Shown here piece by piece: positions 26,725 to 35,047 of a stretch of DNA of 48,972 bases. Each line of letters begins with the position of its first letter. Position 1 is the first letter of the stretch. The notes beneath the pieces are model-generated. The model worked only from the letters and a program-made list of their open reading frames with translations. It was not told where the DNA came from and searched no databases. The stretch comes from Sulfurovum sp. (lineage in GTDB: Bacteria > Campylobacterota > Campylobacteria > Campylobacterales > Sulfurovaceae), in NCBI GenBank assembly GCA_024637255.1, contig JAGXFO010000003.1, positions 1 to 48,972 on the forward strand, in the 5' to 3' direction. A program made the position numbers and the translations under genes.

Positions 26725-26753
26725 AGTATACACAAAATAAAAATAAATTACAA
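26725..26753 (-). promoter_or_regulatory. promoter for the leu leader and leuA
   Basis: TTGTAA (-35, 26753-26748) and TATACT (-10, 26730-26725) on the minus strand are separated by 17 bases. The predicted start lies near 26718, about 17 bases before the leader peptide ATG. Confidence 0.6.
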
Positions 26754-26787
26754 GGGAGAATAATTATCTTTTAATGTGAATATTTAA

Positions 26788-26825
26788 CAACTTCAGCACT
26801 TGACTTGTATGGCTTGCTGAAGTTG
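26788..26825 (-). terminator. hairpin after ftsH
   Basis: CAACTTCAGCA and TGCTGAAGTTG form a perfect 11-bp stem with a 16-base loop, starting a few bases after the ftsH stop. The following TTAAATATT is AT-rich, not a clean U run. Confidence 0.5.
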
Positions 26826-26833
26826 AGCGTGTC

Positions 26834-28807
26834 TTATAAATCTGAGTCTGCTTCAGCCTTCGCCGCTGCGGCTGCCTTAGCGATTTTCTCTGTGTGCGCC
26901 AAGCGACTTTCCAGGTTGTTGGCTTTTTCATACTCATCTATGATTTCACGTACTTTTTTACCTTCAATGACTTCAACATCAAGCAGTACAGCAGTCATAT
27001 TTTCTATTGCCTGGCTATAATCACGCAGCGTGCCTTTAACAAAAGCATAACGTTCATTGAGTGTAGATCTAATGTAGGTGTCTATATCTTCAGCCATTTT
27101 TTCACTATACTCCGTACTCACAACTCCTCCGCCAATGAAAGAGTTTTGACTTCTTTTGAGTACCATAAGACCTGCTATATCAGTCATACCATACACAGAG
27201 ATCATGTCTTTCAGGATGGCTGTAGCACGGTCAAGGTCATTGCCCGCACCGGTACTTATCTCACCTATGAAGACTTCTTCAGCAGCACGACCACCAAGAA
27301 GTACGTCTATTTCTGCCATAAGTTCATATTTTTGTTTCAAGAAACGTTCTTCATCTTCAGGAAGGTGAAGTGTGTAGCCCAATGCACCCAGCCCCCTGGG
27401 AATGATGGACACCTTGGTTACACGTGTGGCACCTTTGGTAAGTTCTGCCATAAGCGCATGGCCGCTTTCATGATAGGCTACGATTCTTTTTTCTACTTCA
27501 GATATTTTTCTGTTTTTCTTTTCGAGACCCACAAAAGAGCGCTCTATGGCTTCAAGAAGGTCAGACTGTTCTATCTCTTTTTTGTTAAATCTTCCCGCAA
27601 GGAGTGCGGCTTCATTGATGATATTTGCTAAGTCTGCACCTGCAAGTCCAGCTGTTTGTTTTGCAACGATCTTTAAGTTAACCTTTGCAGAAAGTTTAAC
27701 CCCTTTAGAGTGTACTTTCAAGATGGCCAAACGTCCATCATAGTCAGGCTTGTCTACAAGCACTTGCCTGTCAAAACGTCCCGCTCTAAGAAGTGCTGCG
27801 TCCAAGATTTCTGGTCTATTGGTCGCAGCCAGTACAATGACAGGTGTGTCGGTACCAAAACCATCCATCTCTGCCAGGAGTTGGTTAAGTGTTTGTTCTC
27901 TTTCATCATTTCCACCCATTTGCCCGCCAGATGCACGGCTCTTACCAATAGCATCTATCTCATCGATAAAGATGATAGAAGGGGCTTCTTTTTTGGCTTG
28001 AGCAAAAAGGTCACGCACACGAGATGCACCGACACCCACAAACATTTCAATGAACCCTGAGCCGCTTACGGAAAAAAACGGCACAGATGCTTCACCTGCA
28101 ACTGCTTTGGCAAGAAGTGTTTTACCTGTTCCTGGAGGCCCTACTAAAAGTAAACCTTTTGGTATCTTCGCCCCAAGTTCTATGTAGCGTTCTGGAAACT
28201 TAAGAAAATCAACAATCTCTTTGACTTCATCTTTGGCTTCTTCAACCCCCTGAACATCATCAAATTTCGTGTCCGGCTTCTCCGAATTGATGAGTTTGTC
28301 TGCTTTACCGGCACCCAAAATGCCCCCACCCATGCCTTTGGACATTTTTTTGGCTAAGAAAATCCAAATACCAAAGAAAATGAGGATAGGAAGCAGTGAA
28401 CCTATAAGTTCAGAGAAAAAACCACCACCCATGATACCTTCATAAGTGATTTTCTTCTCTTCTAAAAGCGGAATAAGCTCTTTGTCATAAGTAGGCACAT
28501 TTTGCGCCACAAAACGTACTTTTTGCCCGTCGAGATCTGCGATGGCTTCTATTGTGCTGGGGGTAAGCTTCACAGAAGTGATGGTCCCCTTTGCTATTTC
28601 AGCTTTAATCTCAGAGTATTTGACGGTTTTAGTTTGTGAGACGTTGCTACGATTATTCAGCATATTGCCAAGACCCTCACCATCACCCACAAATGATTTA
28701 AAGAGCATGATGATGACGATGGAAAATATGGCAAATGACAATAGGGGGTTATTGTTAAAAAAATTATTGTTATTATTCTTATTATCTTGATTATTATTCT
28801 TAGCCAT
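26834..28807 (-). CDS. ftsH: ATP-dependent zinc metalloprotease FtsH
   Basis: A 657-residue membrane-anchored AAA+ protease that degrades unfolded membrane proteins and regulatory targets. After an Asn-rich N terminus (residues about 4-20) come a first membrane helix (about 23-41), a periplasmic domain and a second helix (about 133-152). The AAA domain follows with Walker A GPPGTGKT, SIIFIDEIDAIGK and the SRH stretch ATNRPEILDAALLRAGRFDR. The zinc site is HESGH, and the protease domain ends in a helical tail. The start has AAGGA upstream. The region before it is a duplicated copy of the end of prmA plus a tandem 86-bp repeat. Confidence 0.95.
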   Translation of the reverse strand: MAKNNNQDNKNNNNNFFNNNPLLSFAIFSIVIIMLFKSFVGDGEGLGNMLNNRSNVSQTKTVKYSEIKAEIAKGTITSVKLTPSTIEAIADLDGQKVRFVAQNVPTYDKELIPLLEEKKITYEGIMGGGFFSELIGSLLPILIFFGIWIFLAKKMSKGMGGGILGAGKADKLINSEKPDTKFDDVQGVEEAKDEVKEIVDFLKFPERYIELGAKIPKGLLLVGPPGTGKTLLAKAVAGEASVPFFSVSGSGFIEMFVGVGASRVRDLFAQAKKEAPSIIFIDEIDAIGKSRASGGQMGGNDEREQTLNQLLAEMDGFGTDTPVIVLAATNRPEILDAALLRAGRFDRQVLVDKPDYDGRLAILKVHSKGVKLSAKVNLKIVAKQTAGLAGADLANIINEAALLAGRFNKKEIEQSDLLEAIERSFVGLEKKNRKISEVEKRIVAYHESGHALMAELTKGATRVTKVSIIPRGLGALGYTLHLPEDEERFLKQKYELMAEIDVLLGGRAAEEVFIGEISTGAGNDLDRATAILKDMISVYGMTDIAGLMVLKRSQNSFIGGGVVSTEYSEKMAEDIDTYIRSTLNERYAFVKGTLRDYSQAIENMTAVLLDVEVIEGKKVREIIDEYEKANNLESRLAHTEKIAKAAAAAKAEADSDL

Positions 28808-28814
28808 TTATTTC

Positions 28815-28845
28815 CTTCTTATATACGAGTGTTACCCACTCATTA
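28815..28845 (-). pseudogene. duplicated 3' end of prmA immediately before ftsH
   Basis: On the minus strand this segment encodes NEWVTLVYKK and then EING with a stop overlapping the ftsH start (the A of ATG onward). It is a diverged copy of the true prmA terminus DEWVTLIYKK at 29015-29044. It suggests that prmA once ended right at ftsH and that the repeat copies now lie between two versions of its end. Confidence 0.6.
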
Positions 28846-29013
28846 CTTATTATAACGCAAAATGAACAAAGTCCATTTTTTGCTACGCCAACGCTGTGTT
28901 CTCTTCAACAGAGAGTTCGCGTAACTAGTTACTTATTATAACGCAAAATGAACAAAGTCCATTTTTTGCTACGCCAACGCTGTGTTCTCTTCAACAGAGA
29001 GTTCGCGTAACTA
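28842..29013. repeat. two tandem 86-bp repeats between prmA and ftsH
   Basis: Copies at 28842-28927 and 28928-29013 look identical by eye. Each contains the hairpin-forming core AATGGACTTTGTTCATT (minus strand) and, on the minus strand, a TATAAT at 28848-28853 and 28934-28939 that could act as a -10 box facing ftsH. Part of the unit recurs in inverted orientation between prmA and hisA. Confidence 0.85.
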
Positions 29014-29014
29014 G

Positions 29015-29830
29015 TTACTTTTTATAAATAAGTGTTACCCACTCATCTTTTAATGTTCGCTTGAGTAGTGTGAGATCTTTAAATGATTCCACTACCAGGT
29101 TTTCTTTTTTATCTAAAATACCTGAAAGTATCAAGAGGCCTTCTTCTTTGCAGGCATTTTTAAGCTCTTTTGCTATAAATCTTAGCACATCTGCAATAAT
29201 ATTGGCAATGACTACATCATAGCTGCCTTCAGCTTTGTCTATGGAACCTTCCCAGAGTTTGTCATAGCTTTCTTCATTGAGCTTAAAGTTCTCTTTACAA
29301 CTTTCAACAGAAAGGGGGTCAGTGTCACAAAGTTCCACATGAGCACCCAGCTTTTTACAGGCAAGCCCCAAGATACCAGAGCCACAGCCTACATCTATCA
29401 CAGATTTTCCTGCATCTACATAAGTGCTAATGGCTTCAAGACAAGAGAATGTGGTTGCATGATGTCCTGAACCAAAAGCAAGAGCAGGATCAATTTTAAT
29501 ATTTATTAAATCCTTTTTTGGCTCATACCAGCTTGGGAAAATGTAAAATCTACCTGCTTCTATAGGCTCTATAGAATCCTGATAGGTTTTTATCCAGTCT
29601 ATATTTTCTTTCTCTTCTTGTGTGTATTGCATTTTGATAGCATCACCCAAAGTACCGGCCAATGATACAAGAGCATCTTTAACGTAAGTTAAATCAGATT
29701 CACTTCGCACGATGATTTTTCCCGTATCTAATTCAAGTCCCTCGCCATAAATGTTTGCTACAAAGTCTGCTATAAAATCTACAAAGGCATCATCAAGCGT
29801 AATGGTTAATTCATAATATTTATCGTTCAT
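29015..29830 (-). CDS. prmA: ribosomal protein L11 methyltransferase
   Basis: A 271-residue S-adenosylmethionine-dependent methyltransferase that trimethylates ribosomal protein L11. It has a small N-terminal substrate-recognition domain, then a Rossmann methyltransferase domain with DPALAFGSGHHATTFSCLE, the SAM loop VIDVGCGSGILGLACKKLGA and the VIANIIADVL motif (canonical NPPY-like site). The terminal residues DEWVTLIYKK are repeated in diverged form 170 bases downstream, just before ftsH. Confidence 0.93.
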   Translation of the reverse strand: MNDKYYELTITLDDAFVDFIADFVANIYGEGLELDTGKIIVRSESDLTYVKDALVSLAGTLGDAIKMQYTQEEKENIDWIKTYQDSIEPIEAGRFYIFPSWYEPKKDLINIKIDPALAFGSGHHATTFSCLEAISTYVDAGKSVIDVGCGSGILGLACKKLGAHVELCDTDPLSVESCKENFKLNEESYDKLWEGSIDKAEGSYDVVIANIIADVLRFIAKELKNACKEEGLLILSGILDKKENLVVESFKDLTLLKRTLKDEWVTLIYKK

Positions 29831-29884
29831 TTGTGATTTCCTTAGTTCGGCTAGTCGAATGAGCCCAGTGCTGAACTGGACTTA

Positions 29885-29923
29885 GCGTCAGCGTAGTAAA
29901 ATGGACTTTGTTCATTTTGCGTT
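29885..29923. repeat. inverted partial copy of the 86-bp repeat upstream of prmA
   Basis: The plus strand here carries GCGTCAGCGTAGTAAAATGG followed by ACTTTGTTCATTTTGCGTT, closely matching the minus strand of the tandem units near 28870-28895. It lies between prmA and hisA and touches the 3' end of hisA. Confidence 0.7.
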
Positions 29924-30628
29924 CCTTACTTTATGAAATGCTTCTTCTAGATCAAGTGTGCCCTCATAGAATGCCTTACCCACAATAGTCCCATCTATGC
30001 CAGCCTTCATGAGCGCATCAATATCTGTCATGTCTTTCAGACCGCCAGAGGCAATGGTTTCAAGACCGGAAGCTTTTTGAATTTCGAGCGTAAATGCTAC
30101 GTTGACACCTGTCATCATGCCGTCACGTCCGACATCTGTACAGATGATGGCTTGCACACCGCATGCTGCAAACTCACGTGCAAGATCAGTTGCTTTCATG
30201 TCTGAAGTTTCCGCCCAGCCCTCAACGGCTACCATGCCGTCGATAGCATCAATACCGACTACTATGGGGTATTTGGCAGCCATTGCTTTTACAAATTCGG
30301 GGTCTTTTACAGCGATAGACCCTAAGATGAGTCTGTCTATGCCAAGATCTAGATACATCTTAATGGTCTCTTCGTCACGTATACCCCCGCCAAGCTCGAG
30401 TTTAAGATTACAGTTTTGGCGAATCTTTTTAATTTGTTCCAAATTCTCAGGTTTCCCTGCAAAGGCACCGTTAAGGTCAACAAGGTGTACCCATTCGCTT
30501 CCAAGTTCTTCAAACTTTTTAGCCACTTGCCATGGCTCATCTGAGTATATTTTGGCAGACTCCATGAGTCCTTTGCTAAGTCTTACGGCTTTTCCGTCTT
30601 TGAGGTCGATTGCGGGGAGTATGGTCAT
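29912..30628 (-). CDS. hisA: phosphoribosylformimino-AICAR-phosphate isomerase
   Basis: A TIM-barrel isomerase of about 238 residues, catalysing the fourth step of histidine synthesis. It has ILPAIDLKDGKAVRLSKG at the N terminus with the catalytic Asp, then HLVDLNGAFAG, the phosphate-binding ELGGGIRDEET and CTDVGRDGMMTGVN with the second catalytic Asp. I chose the ATG at 30628, where the family normally starts (MTILPAIDL) and AGGA lies eight bases upstream. A start at 30652 would overlap hisH. It follows hisH directly, so the two are one unit. Confidence 0.93.
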   Translation of the reverse strand: MTILPAIDLKDGKAVRLSKGLMESAKIYSDEPWQVAKKFEELGSEWVHLVDLNGAFAGKPENLEQIKKIRQNCNLKLELGGGIRDEETIKMYLDLGIDRLILGSIAVKDPEFVKAMAAKYPIVVGIDAIDGMVAVEGWAETSDMKATDLAREFAACGVQAIICTDVGRDGMMTGVNVAFTLEIQKASGLETIASGGLKDMTDIDALMKAGIDGTIVGKAFYEGTLDLEEAFHKVRNAK

Positions 30629-30638
30629 ATATTTGGTC

Positions 30639-31250
30639 CTATAGTTTTGCAAAATTTTCTATGATTTTAAGTCCATTGTTATGGCTTTTTTCCGGGTGCG
30701 GCTGGATGCCGTAAATATTTCCGTTTTGCACAGCAGATACAAATTCATAGCCGTAGTGCGTTTTGCCTATGGCGTATGCATCGTCACACACAGCATGATA
30801 CGAGTGTACAAAATAAAGATAAAAATCTTTGGCAAGACCCTTAAAAATGGCTGTGTCTTTTTGGACAAACAGTTCATTCCATCCCATGTGAGGTACTTTG
30901 AGGGGGTGGTCAAATTTGTTTTCATCAAATGCCACCACTTTGCCCGGGATGAGACCAAGCCCCTGTGTAGTACCAAATTCTTCGCTGCTTTCGAAAAGAA
31001 GCTGCATGCCCAGACAGATACCCAGCAAAGGTTTACCGCTTGCTGCAAAGTTTTTGACTGCCTCATCCATGCCGTTGCTTTGAAGGTGTTTCATCGCCTC
31101 GCTATAGGCTCCTACACCAGGCAGGATGAGTTTATCGTACTGCTCAAGTTTTGCAGGATCACTCTCAAGTCTGGTGTCTGCTCCTACTTTAGCAAAAGCA
31201 TTGATGACAGAAGCAAGGTTACCCATGTTGTAATCGACGATACCTATCAC
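30639..31250 (-). CDS. hisH: imidazole glycerol phosphate synthase, glutaminase subunit
   Basis: A 203-residue class I glutamine amidotransferase subunit that feeds ammonia to HisF. The nucleophile lies in GICLGMQLLF, the oxyanion-related motif is GVGAYSEAM, and the His-Glu pair is in IQPHPEKSH. It begins with GTG, with AAGGA nine bases before it. HisF is not encoded in this window. An extended -10 box, TGCTATAAT, stands about 36 bases upstream, so hisH is probably the first gene of the hisH-hisA unit. Confidence 0.94.
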   Translation of the reverse strand: MIGIVDYNMGNLASVINAFAKVGADTRLESDPAKLEQYDKLILPGVGAYSEAMKHLQSNGMDEAVKNFAASGKPLLGICLGMQLLFESSEEFGTTQGLGLIPGKVVAFDENKFDHPLKVPHMGWNELFVQKDTAIFKGLAKDFYLYFVHSYHAVCDDAYAIGKTHYGYEFVSAVQNGNIYGIQPHPEKSHNNGLKIIENFAKL

Positions 31251-31285
31251 GATAATATTCCTTTTGGCAGCTTTGAATGACCGTG

Positions 31286-31294
31286 ATTATAGCA
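31286..31294 (-). promoter_or_regulatory. extended -10 promoter for hisH-hisA
   Basis: TGCTATAAT on the minus strand in the divergent gap between hisH and the LpxL-like gene, about 36 bases before the GTG start of hisH. Confidence 0.5.
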
Positions 31295-31375
31295 AAATAA
31301 ATTGAAAGGACTTGCAGCTTCTGTGAATCCTTTAGGCTTTTTGGGTAAAATAAGAGACAATAACTTGAGGTGACG

Positions 31376-32260
31376 ATGAGAGAAAAGATAGAATATGCTT
31401 TAGTAAAATTGTTTTTGTGGATTGCAAAAGTTGCTCCCATCTCCTTAGTTTATGGTTTTGTCCGAAAACTTACGCTCTTAATGTATCATTTAGATAAAGA
31501 AAGACGCCTATTGACCATAAAAAACCTTTCAATGGCATATCCTGAGAAAAGTGCAGAAGAAGTTGAAGGACTCTCAAAAGAAGTGTACATAGAGCTTTCA
31601 AGGACCATTTCTGAAATCTTATTGATGTTTGTCGATAGGCTTGATATCGACAAAATGATTAAAAACAGTACCCAGGCAAGAGAAACTCTGCAAGCCATTG
31701 CACGCCATAGCCCCAGAGGTGTCATCGTTATGACTGCACACTTCTCCAACTGGGAATTGGCTGCTCACTTTTTGGCTAAGCATGGATTGCCCATGTTGGC
31801 AATAGGACGGCAAGGAAATAACAAACTTATAGATGAAAATATCACTACCCCTTTTCGTGAAAGATACGGCAATGAGGCAGTGGACAAGTCTAAAGCCATG
31901 TTTTTTATGATCAAAAAATTGAAAACCGCTGGAAATGTAGGCTTGTTAATAGACCAAAAGTCAGGGACTTCCAACAGCGCTAAGATACGTTTTTTTAGCA
32001 GAGACGCTGAGACAACTCTGTCGGTGGCTTCTCTCAAATTGAAATTTGACCCTCTTGTGATCCCCATTTTTATTGCTAGAGACAAGGAAGGTTTATATGA
32101 GATGATCATTAGTGATCCTATCGAATATACCGCAGATGAGATTGAAGATAAAGAGAAAAAATTAGAAACGATGACCTTGAAGTATAACCAAGCGATTGAA
32201 GACATTGTTAACCGGTACCCTGCCCAATGGTTTTGGATGCATAATAGGTGGCGTCTATGA
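31376..32260 (+). CDS. LpxL/HtrB-type lipid A acyltransferase
   Basis: A protein of about 294 residues in the lysophospholipid acyltransferase superfamily, lipid A branch. It has an N-terminal membrane helix region, the catalytic HFSNWE (H-x4-E) in VMTAHFSNWELAAHFL, IGRQGNNKLID and the GLLIDQKSG segment, and ends YPAQWFWMHNRWR, typical of HtrB/LpxL. It would add a secondary acyl chain to lipid A at the inner membrane. I start at the ATG at 31376 with GAGG five bases upstream. It opens a run of ten plus-strand genes with stop-start overlaps, consistent with a lipooligosaccharide operon. Confidence 0.9.
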   Translation: MREKIEYALVKLFLWIAKVAPISLVYGFVRKLTLLMYHLDKERRLLTIKNLSMAYPEKSAEEVEGLSKEVYIELSRTISEILLMFVDRLDIDKMIKNSTQARETLQAIARHSPRGVIVMTAHFSNWELAAHFLAKHGLPMLAIGRQGNNKLIDENITTPFRERYGNEAVDKSKAMFFMIKKLKTAGNVGLLIDQKSGTSNSAKIRFFSRDAETTLSVASLKLKFDPLVIPIFIARDKEGLYEMIISDPIEYTADEIEDKEKKLETMTLKYNQAIEDIVNRYPAQWFWMHNRWRL

Positions 32261-33147
32261 GTCCTGTATTGATTTTGAGTGACGGTCGCATGGGGCACTT
32301 GAACCAGTCTATTGCTTTTGCCAAATACCTCAATAGACCTTATGATATCGCTGAAGTACATTTTAAAAATAAATTAGCCCAAACACTCTCTTATTTTTTT
32401 GATAAATTAGGGATAAAAACAGCACTACTGTTTGATGTTGAGATCATTAAAAAGTATGATGTAACAGTAGCTACCGGCTCAACGACCTACTATGCTGCAA
32501 AGGTTTTGGCTAAAGGCATGAAGGCTAAGTCTGTAGCGATGATGTTGCCCAAAGGGTATCGTTTTGATTTTGACGTCATTTTCGCTCAAAGCCATGACAA
32601 TCCGCCAAAACAAGACAATATTGTAGAAATACCTGCAAACTTTTCTTATGTTGAGCCTAGAGGACTCTACCGGGGGAAGAAGCCATCCATAGGTATTGTT
32701 ATCGGTGGGGATAACAAACTTTTTACGATGACAGGGGAAACGATACAGAAACAATTGAACTTTATAAAAGAGTACTATAGAGAGTATGAGATTGCCGTCA
32801 GCACATCACCGCGTACTTCAAAAGAAATCGAAAAGCTGATAGAAGAGTATAACTTTGATTATGAAGTCATTTATTCAAAAAATCCCATAAACCCTCTCCC
32901 TGATTTTCTTGAGCAGTGTGAAACCGTTTTTATCACAGGAGACAGTACTTCGATGATATCTGAAGCTATCTCATACGGCAAGTCTAATGTGGTTGCATTG
33001 CCCCTAGAAAGTCAGGAAGAAAACAAATTTACGCGATTTATGGATGTTTTAGAAAAAGAAGGATATCTGCATGTTTTTGACGGAACCGTAGAAAATAAAA
33101 ATAAAAAAATCGATTTTAAAACATACACCAAAGAGCTGTATCTATGA
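32257..33147 (+). CDS. ELM1-family GT-B-like protein (first of two)
   Basis: A 296-residue protein resembling the mitochondrial fission ELM1 family, predicted GT-B glycosyltransferase-like proteins found in lipopolysaccharide loci. It opens with VLILSDGRMGHLNQSIAFAK and has a glycine-rich IGIVIGGDNK motif, then AVSTSPRTSKEIEKL and a late FITGDSTSMISEAISYGK motif typical of a nucleotide-sugar site. The biochemical activity is unproven. It overlaps its neighbours by ATGA on both sides. A paralogue lies at 36057-37085. Confidence 0.8.
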   Translation: MSPVLILSDGRMGHLNQSIAFAKYLNRPYDIAEVHFKNKLAQTLSYFFDKLGIKTALLFDVEIIKKYDVTVATGSTTYYAAKVLAKGMKAKSVAMMLPKGYRFDFDVIFAQSHDNPPKQDNIVEIPANFSYVEPRGLYRGKKPSIGIVIGGDNKLFTMTGETIQKQLNFIKEYYREYEIAVSTSPRTSKEIEKLIEEYNFDYEVIYSKNPINPLPDFLEQCETVFITGDSTSMISEAISYGKSNVVALPLESQEENKFTRFMDVLEKEGYLHVFDGTVENKNKKIDFKTYTKELYL

Positions 33148-34229
33148 GAATAGTCCAGCTGCTGCCAGAACTTAATGAGGGCGGAGTAGAACGCGGCGCT
33201 ATGGAGCTCAGCCGTGAATTGCTAAGGCTGGGGCATGAGAGTATTGTCATTAGTGCAGGGGGGAAGCTGAAGGAGCAGATAGAACAAGACGGCGGCAGGC
33301 ATATTGCTTTTGATGTATGTTCCAAAAATCCTTTTACGGCTTTTTTGCGTATTGTGAAGTTGCGGAAACTATTGAGCGAATTAAAGCCTGACATCCTTCA
33401 TGCGCGAAGCAGGGTACCGGCATGGCTGACATATCTTGCAAATAAAAAGCTGCACATACCTTTTGTGACCACCGTGCATGGATTCAATAGCGTGGGCCAC
33501 TATAGCGCTATTATGACAAAAGGTGACAGAGTCATTTGTGTGAGTGGTGCCATCAAGGCGTACATTCAGAAGTACTATCAGATGGCCGATCAAAAAATCG
33601 CAGTGATTCCCAGAGGCATAGACCTAGAAGTGTTTAACCCTCAAAATATTGATCATACATTTATAGAAGAGTTTAAAAAAGCGTATCATTTGGAAGACAA
33701 GCGAGTCATTACAACCGTGGGCCGTATCACCCAACTTAAAGATTACCAGACATTTGTTGAAGCTATTGCTTTACTGAAAAAAAATGATCCAAAAATTATA
33801 GGTTTGATTGTCGGTGGGATACGTCAAGATAAACAGGAGTATTTTCAAGCGTTGGAAGTACTGGTTAAAAAATTGGGGCTAGACGAGAACATAGTTTTTA
33901 CAGGTTCACAAAGCAAGGTAGCAGAAATTTATGCTTTAAGTGATGTGGTAGTCAGCAGCTCTAAAAAACCGGAGAGTTTTGGACGCAGTGTCGCCGAGGC
34001 ATTGGCTCTCAATACACCCGTAGTAGCAACAAATCATGGGGGAGTGCTGGACATTATTGTGGAAGGTGAAAATGGTTTCTTTTATCCTGTGGGTGAGAGT
34101 AAGGCCTTGGCAAAATGTATAGAACAGTGCAAGGATTTAAGCTTTGACGGATATCAATACATTTATGAGAATTTCTCCTTGGAAAAAATGGTTCAAAGTA
34201 CGGTGTCTGTTTATAGGGAGTTGTTATGA
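33144..34229 (+). CDS. glycosyltransferase, GT4 family
   Basis: A 361-residue GT-B enzyme that transfers sugar from a nucleotide-sugar donor, probably to lipooligosaccharide core or a surface glycan. N-terminal acceptor domain starting RIVQLLPELNEGGVERGAME, then a hinge and C-terminal donor domain with VGRITQLKDYQTFVEAIALL, and the E-x7-E motif in ESFGRSVAEALALNTPVVAT. The donor sugar cannot be read from sequence. It sits in the coupled operon, overlapping the genes before and after. Confidence 0.9.
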   Translation: MRIVQLLPELNEGGVERGAMELSRELLRLGHESIVISAGGKLKEQIEQDGGRHIAFDVCSKNPFTAFLRIVKLRKLLSELKPDILHARSRVPAWLTYLANKKLHIPFVTTVHGFNSVGHYSAIMTKGDRVICVSGAIKAYIQKYYQMADQKIAVIPRGIDLEVFNPQNIDHTFIEEFKKAYHLEDKRVITTVGRITQLKDYQTFVEAIALLKKNDPKIIGLIVGGIRQDKQEYFQALEVLVKKLGLDENIVFTGSQSKVAEIYALSDVVVSSSKKPESFGRSVAEALALNTPVVATNHGGVLDIIVEGENGFFYPVGESKALAKCIEQCKDLSFDGYQYIYENFSLEKMVQSTVSVYRELL

Positions 34230-35047
34230 CCACTTACTTCATTTTGTCTATTTTGCTTATGGCCATCTATTTTTCCTACCGTTATGCCTGGTGGAAGAGA
34301 GCAGTTGACTACCGTTATCCAAGGATACTGATGTACCATATGGTACGTGATAGTATTCCGGGTAAAAAGTTTAATTCTCTGCGTGTTTCTCCTGAAAACT
34401 TTGAAATACAGATTAAGTATCTACATGACAATGGATGGCACTCTTACACGATGACAGAAGCAATATTTCAAAAAAAGAATTTACCATCCAAGAGCGTAGT
34501 GATTACTTTTGATGATGGATATCAAGATAATCTGACAAATGCACTTCCCATTTTAAAAAAATATGGTTTCAAGGCCACAATCTATCTGGTTAATGACCGT
34601 CAAGATAGAGATTGGTCAGGGTATCGAAAAGCTAAAAATGAAGGGGCAGGACTTAAAGAAGAATCTAAACTCAGTGATGATGAGGTTAGGGAGTTATTGG
34701 GCAGTGGTCTGATAGAGATTGGTGCCCATACACTTACGCATGTTAACTTAAATAGTTTAAGTGCTGAAGAAGCTCAAAATGAAATTTGTGTTTCAAAAGA
34801 GCGGATTGAAGCACAATTTCAAACAGTTTGTCATAGTTTCGCCTATCCTTTTGGTCTTTATAGCCCTAGAGATAAAAAAATCGTTGCTGGTTGTAATTAT
34901 ACCAATGCAGTCACAACGAAAGTTGGTATTGCTGATTTGAATGAGTGTAATTCATATGAAATTCCTCGCGTTACAGTCAGCGGTAAAGATAATTTTTTTG
35001 TATTTATACTAAAATTAAAAACGGGGAAGAGAGGTGTTAGAAAATGA
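34226..35047 (+). CDS. polysaccharide deacetylase family protein, membrane-anchored
   Basis: A 273-residue protein with an N-terminal membrane helix (about 3-22) and a NodB-type (CE4) domain. The catalytic motif TFDDGYQDN contains the base and metal Asp, and the zinc-binding His motif is HTLTHVNL. The loop FAYPFGLYSP corresponds to the third motif. It should remove N-acetyl groups from an envelope glycan or a lipid-linked intermediate. Its place among LOS glycosyltransferases suggests a glycan modification. Its start overlaps the preceding stop. Confidence 0.88.
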   Translation: MTTYFILSILLMAIYFSYRYAWWKRAVDYRYPRILMYHMVRDSIPGKKFNSLRVSPENFEIQIKYLHDNGWHSYTMTEAIFQKKNLPSKSVVITFDDGYQDNLTNALPILKKYGFKATIYLVNDRQDRDWSGYRKAKNEGAGLKEESKLSDDEVRELLGSGLIEIGAHTLTHVNLNSLSAEEAQNEICVSKERIEAQFQTVCHSFAYPFGLYSPRDKKIVAGCNYTNAVTTKVGIADLNECNSYEIPRVTVSGKDNFFVFILKLKTGKRGVRK

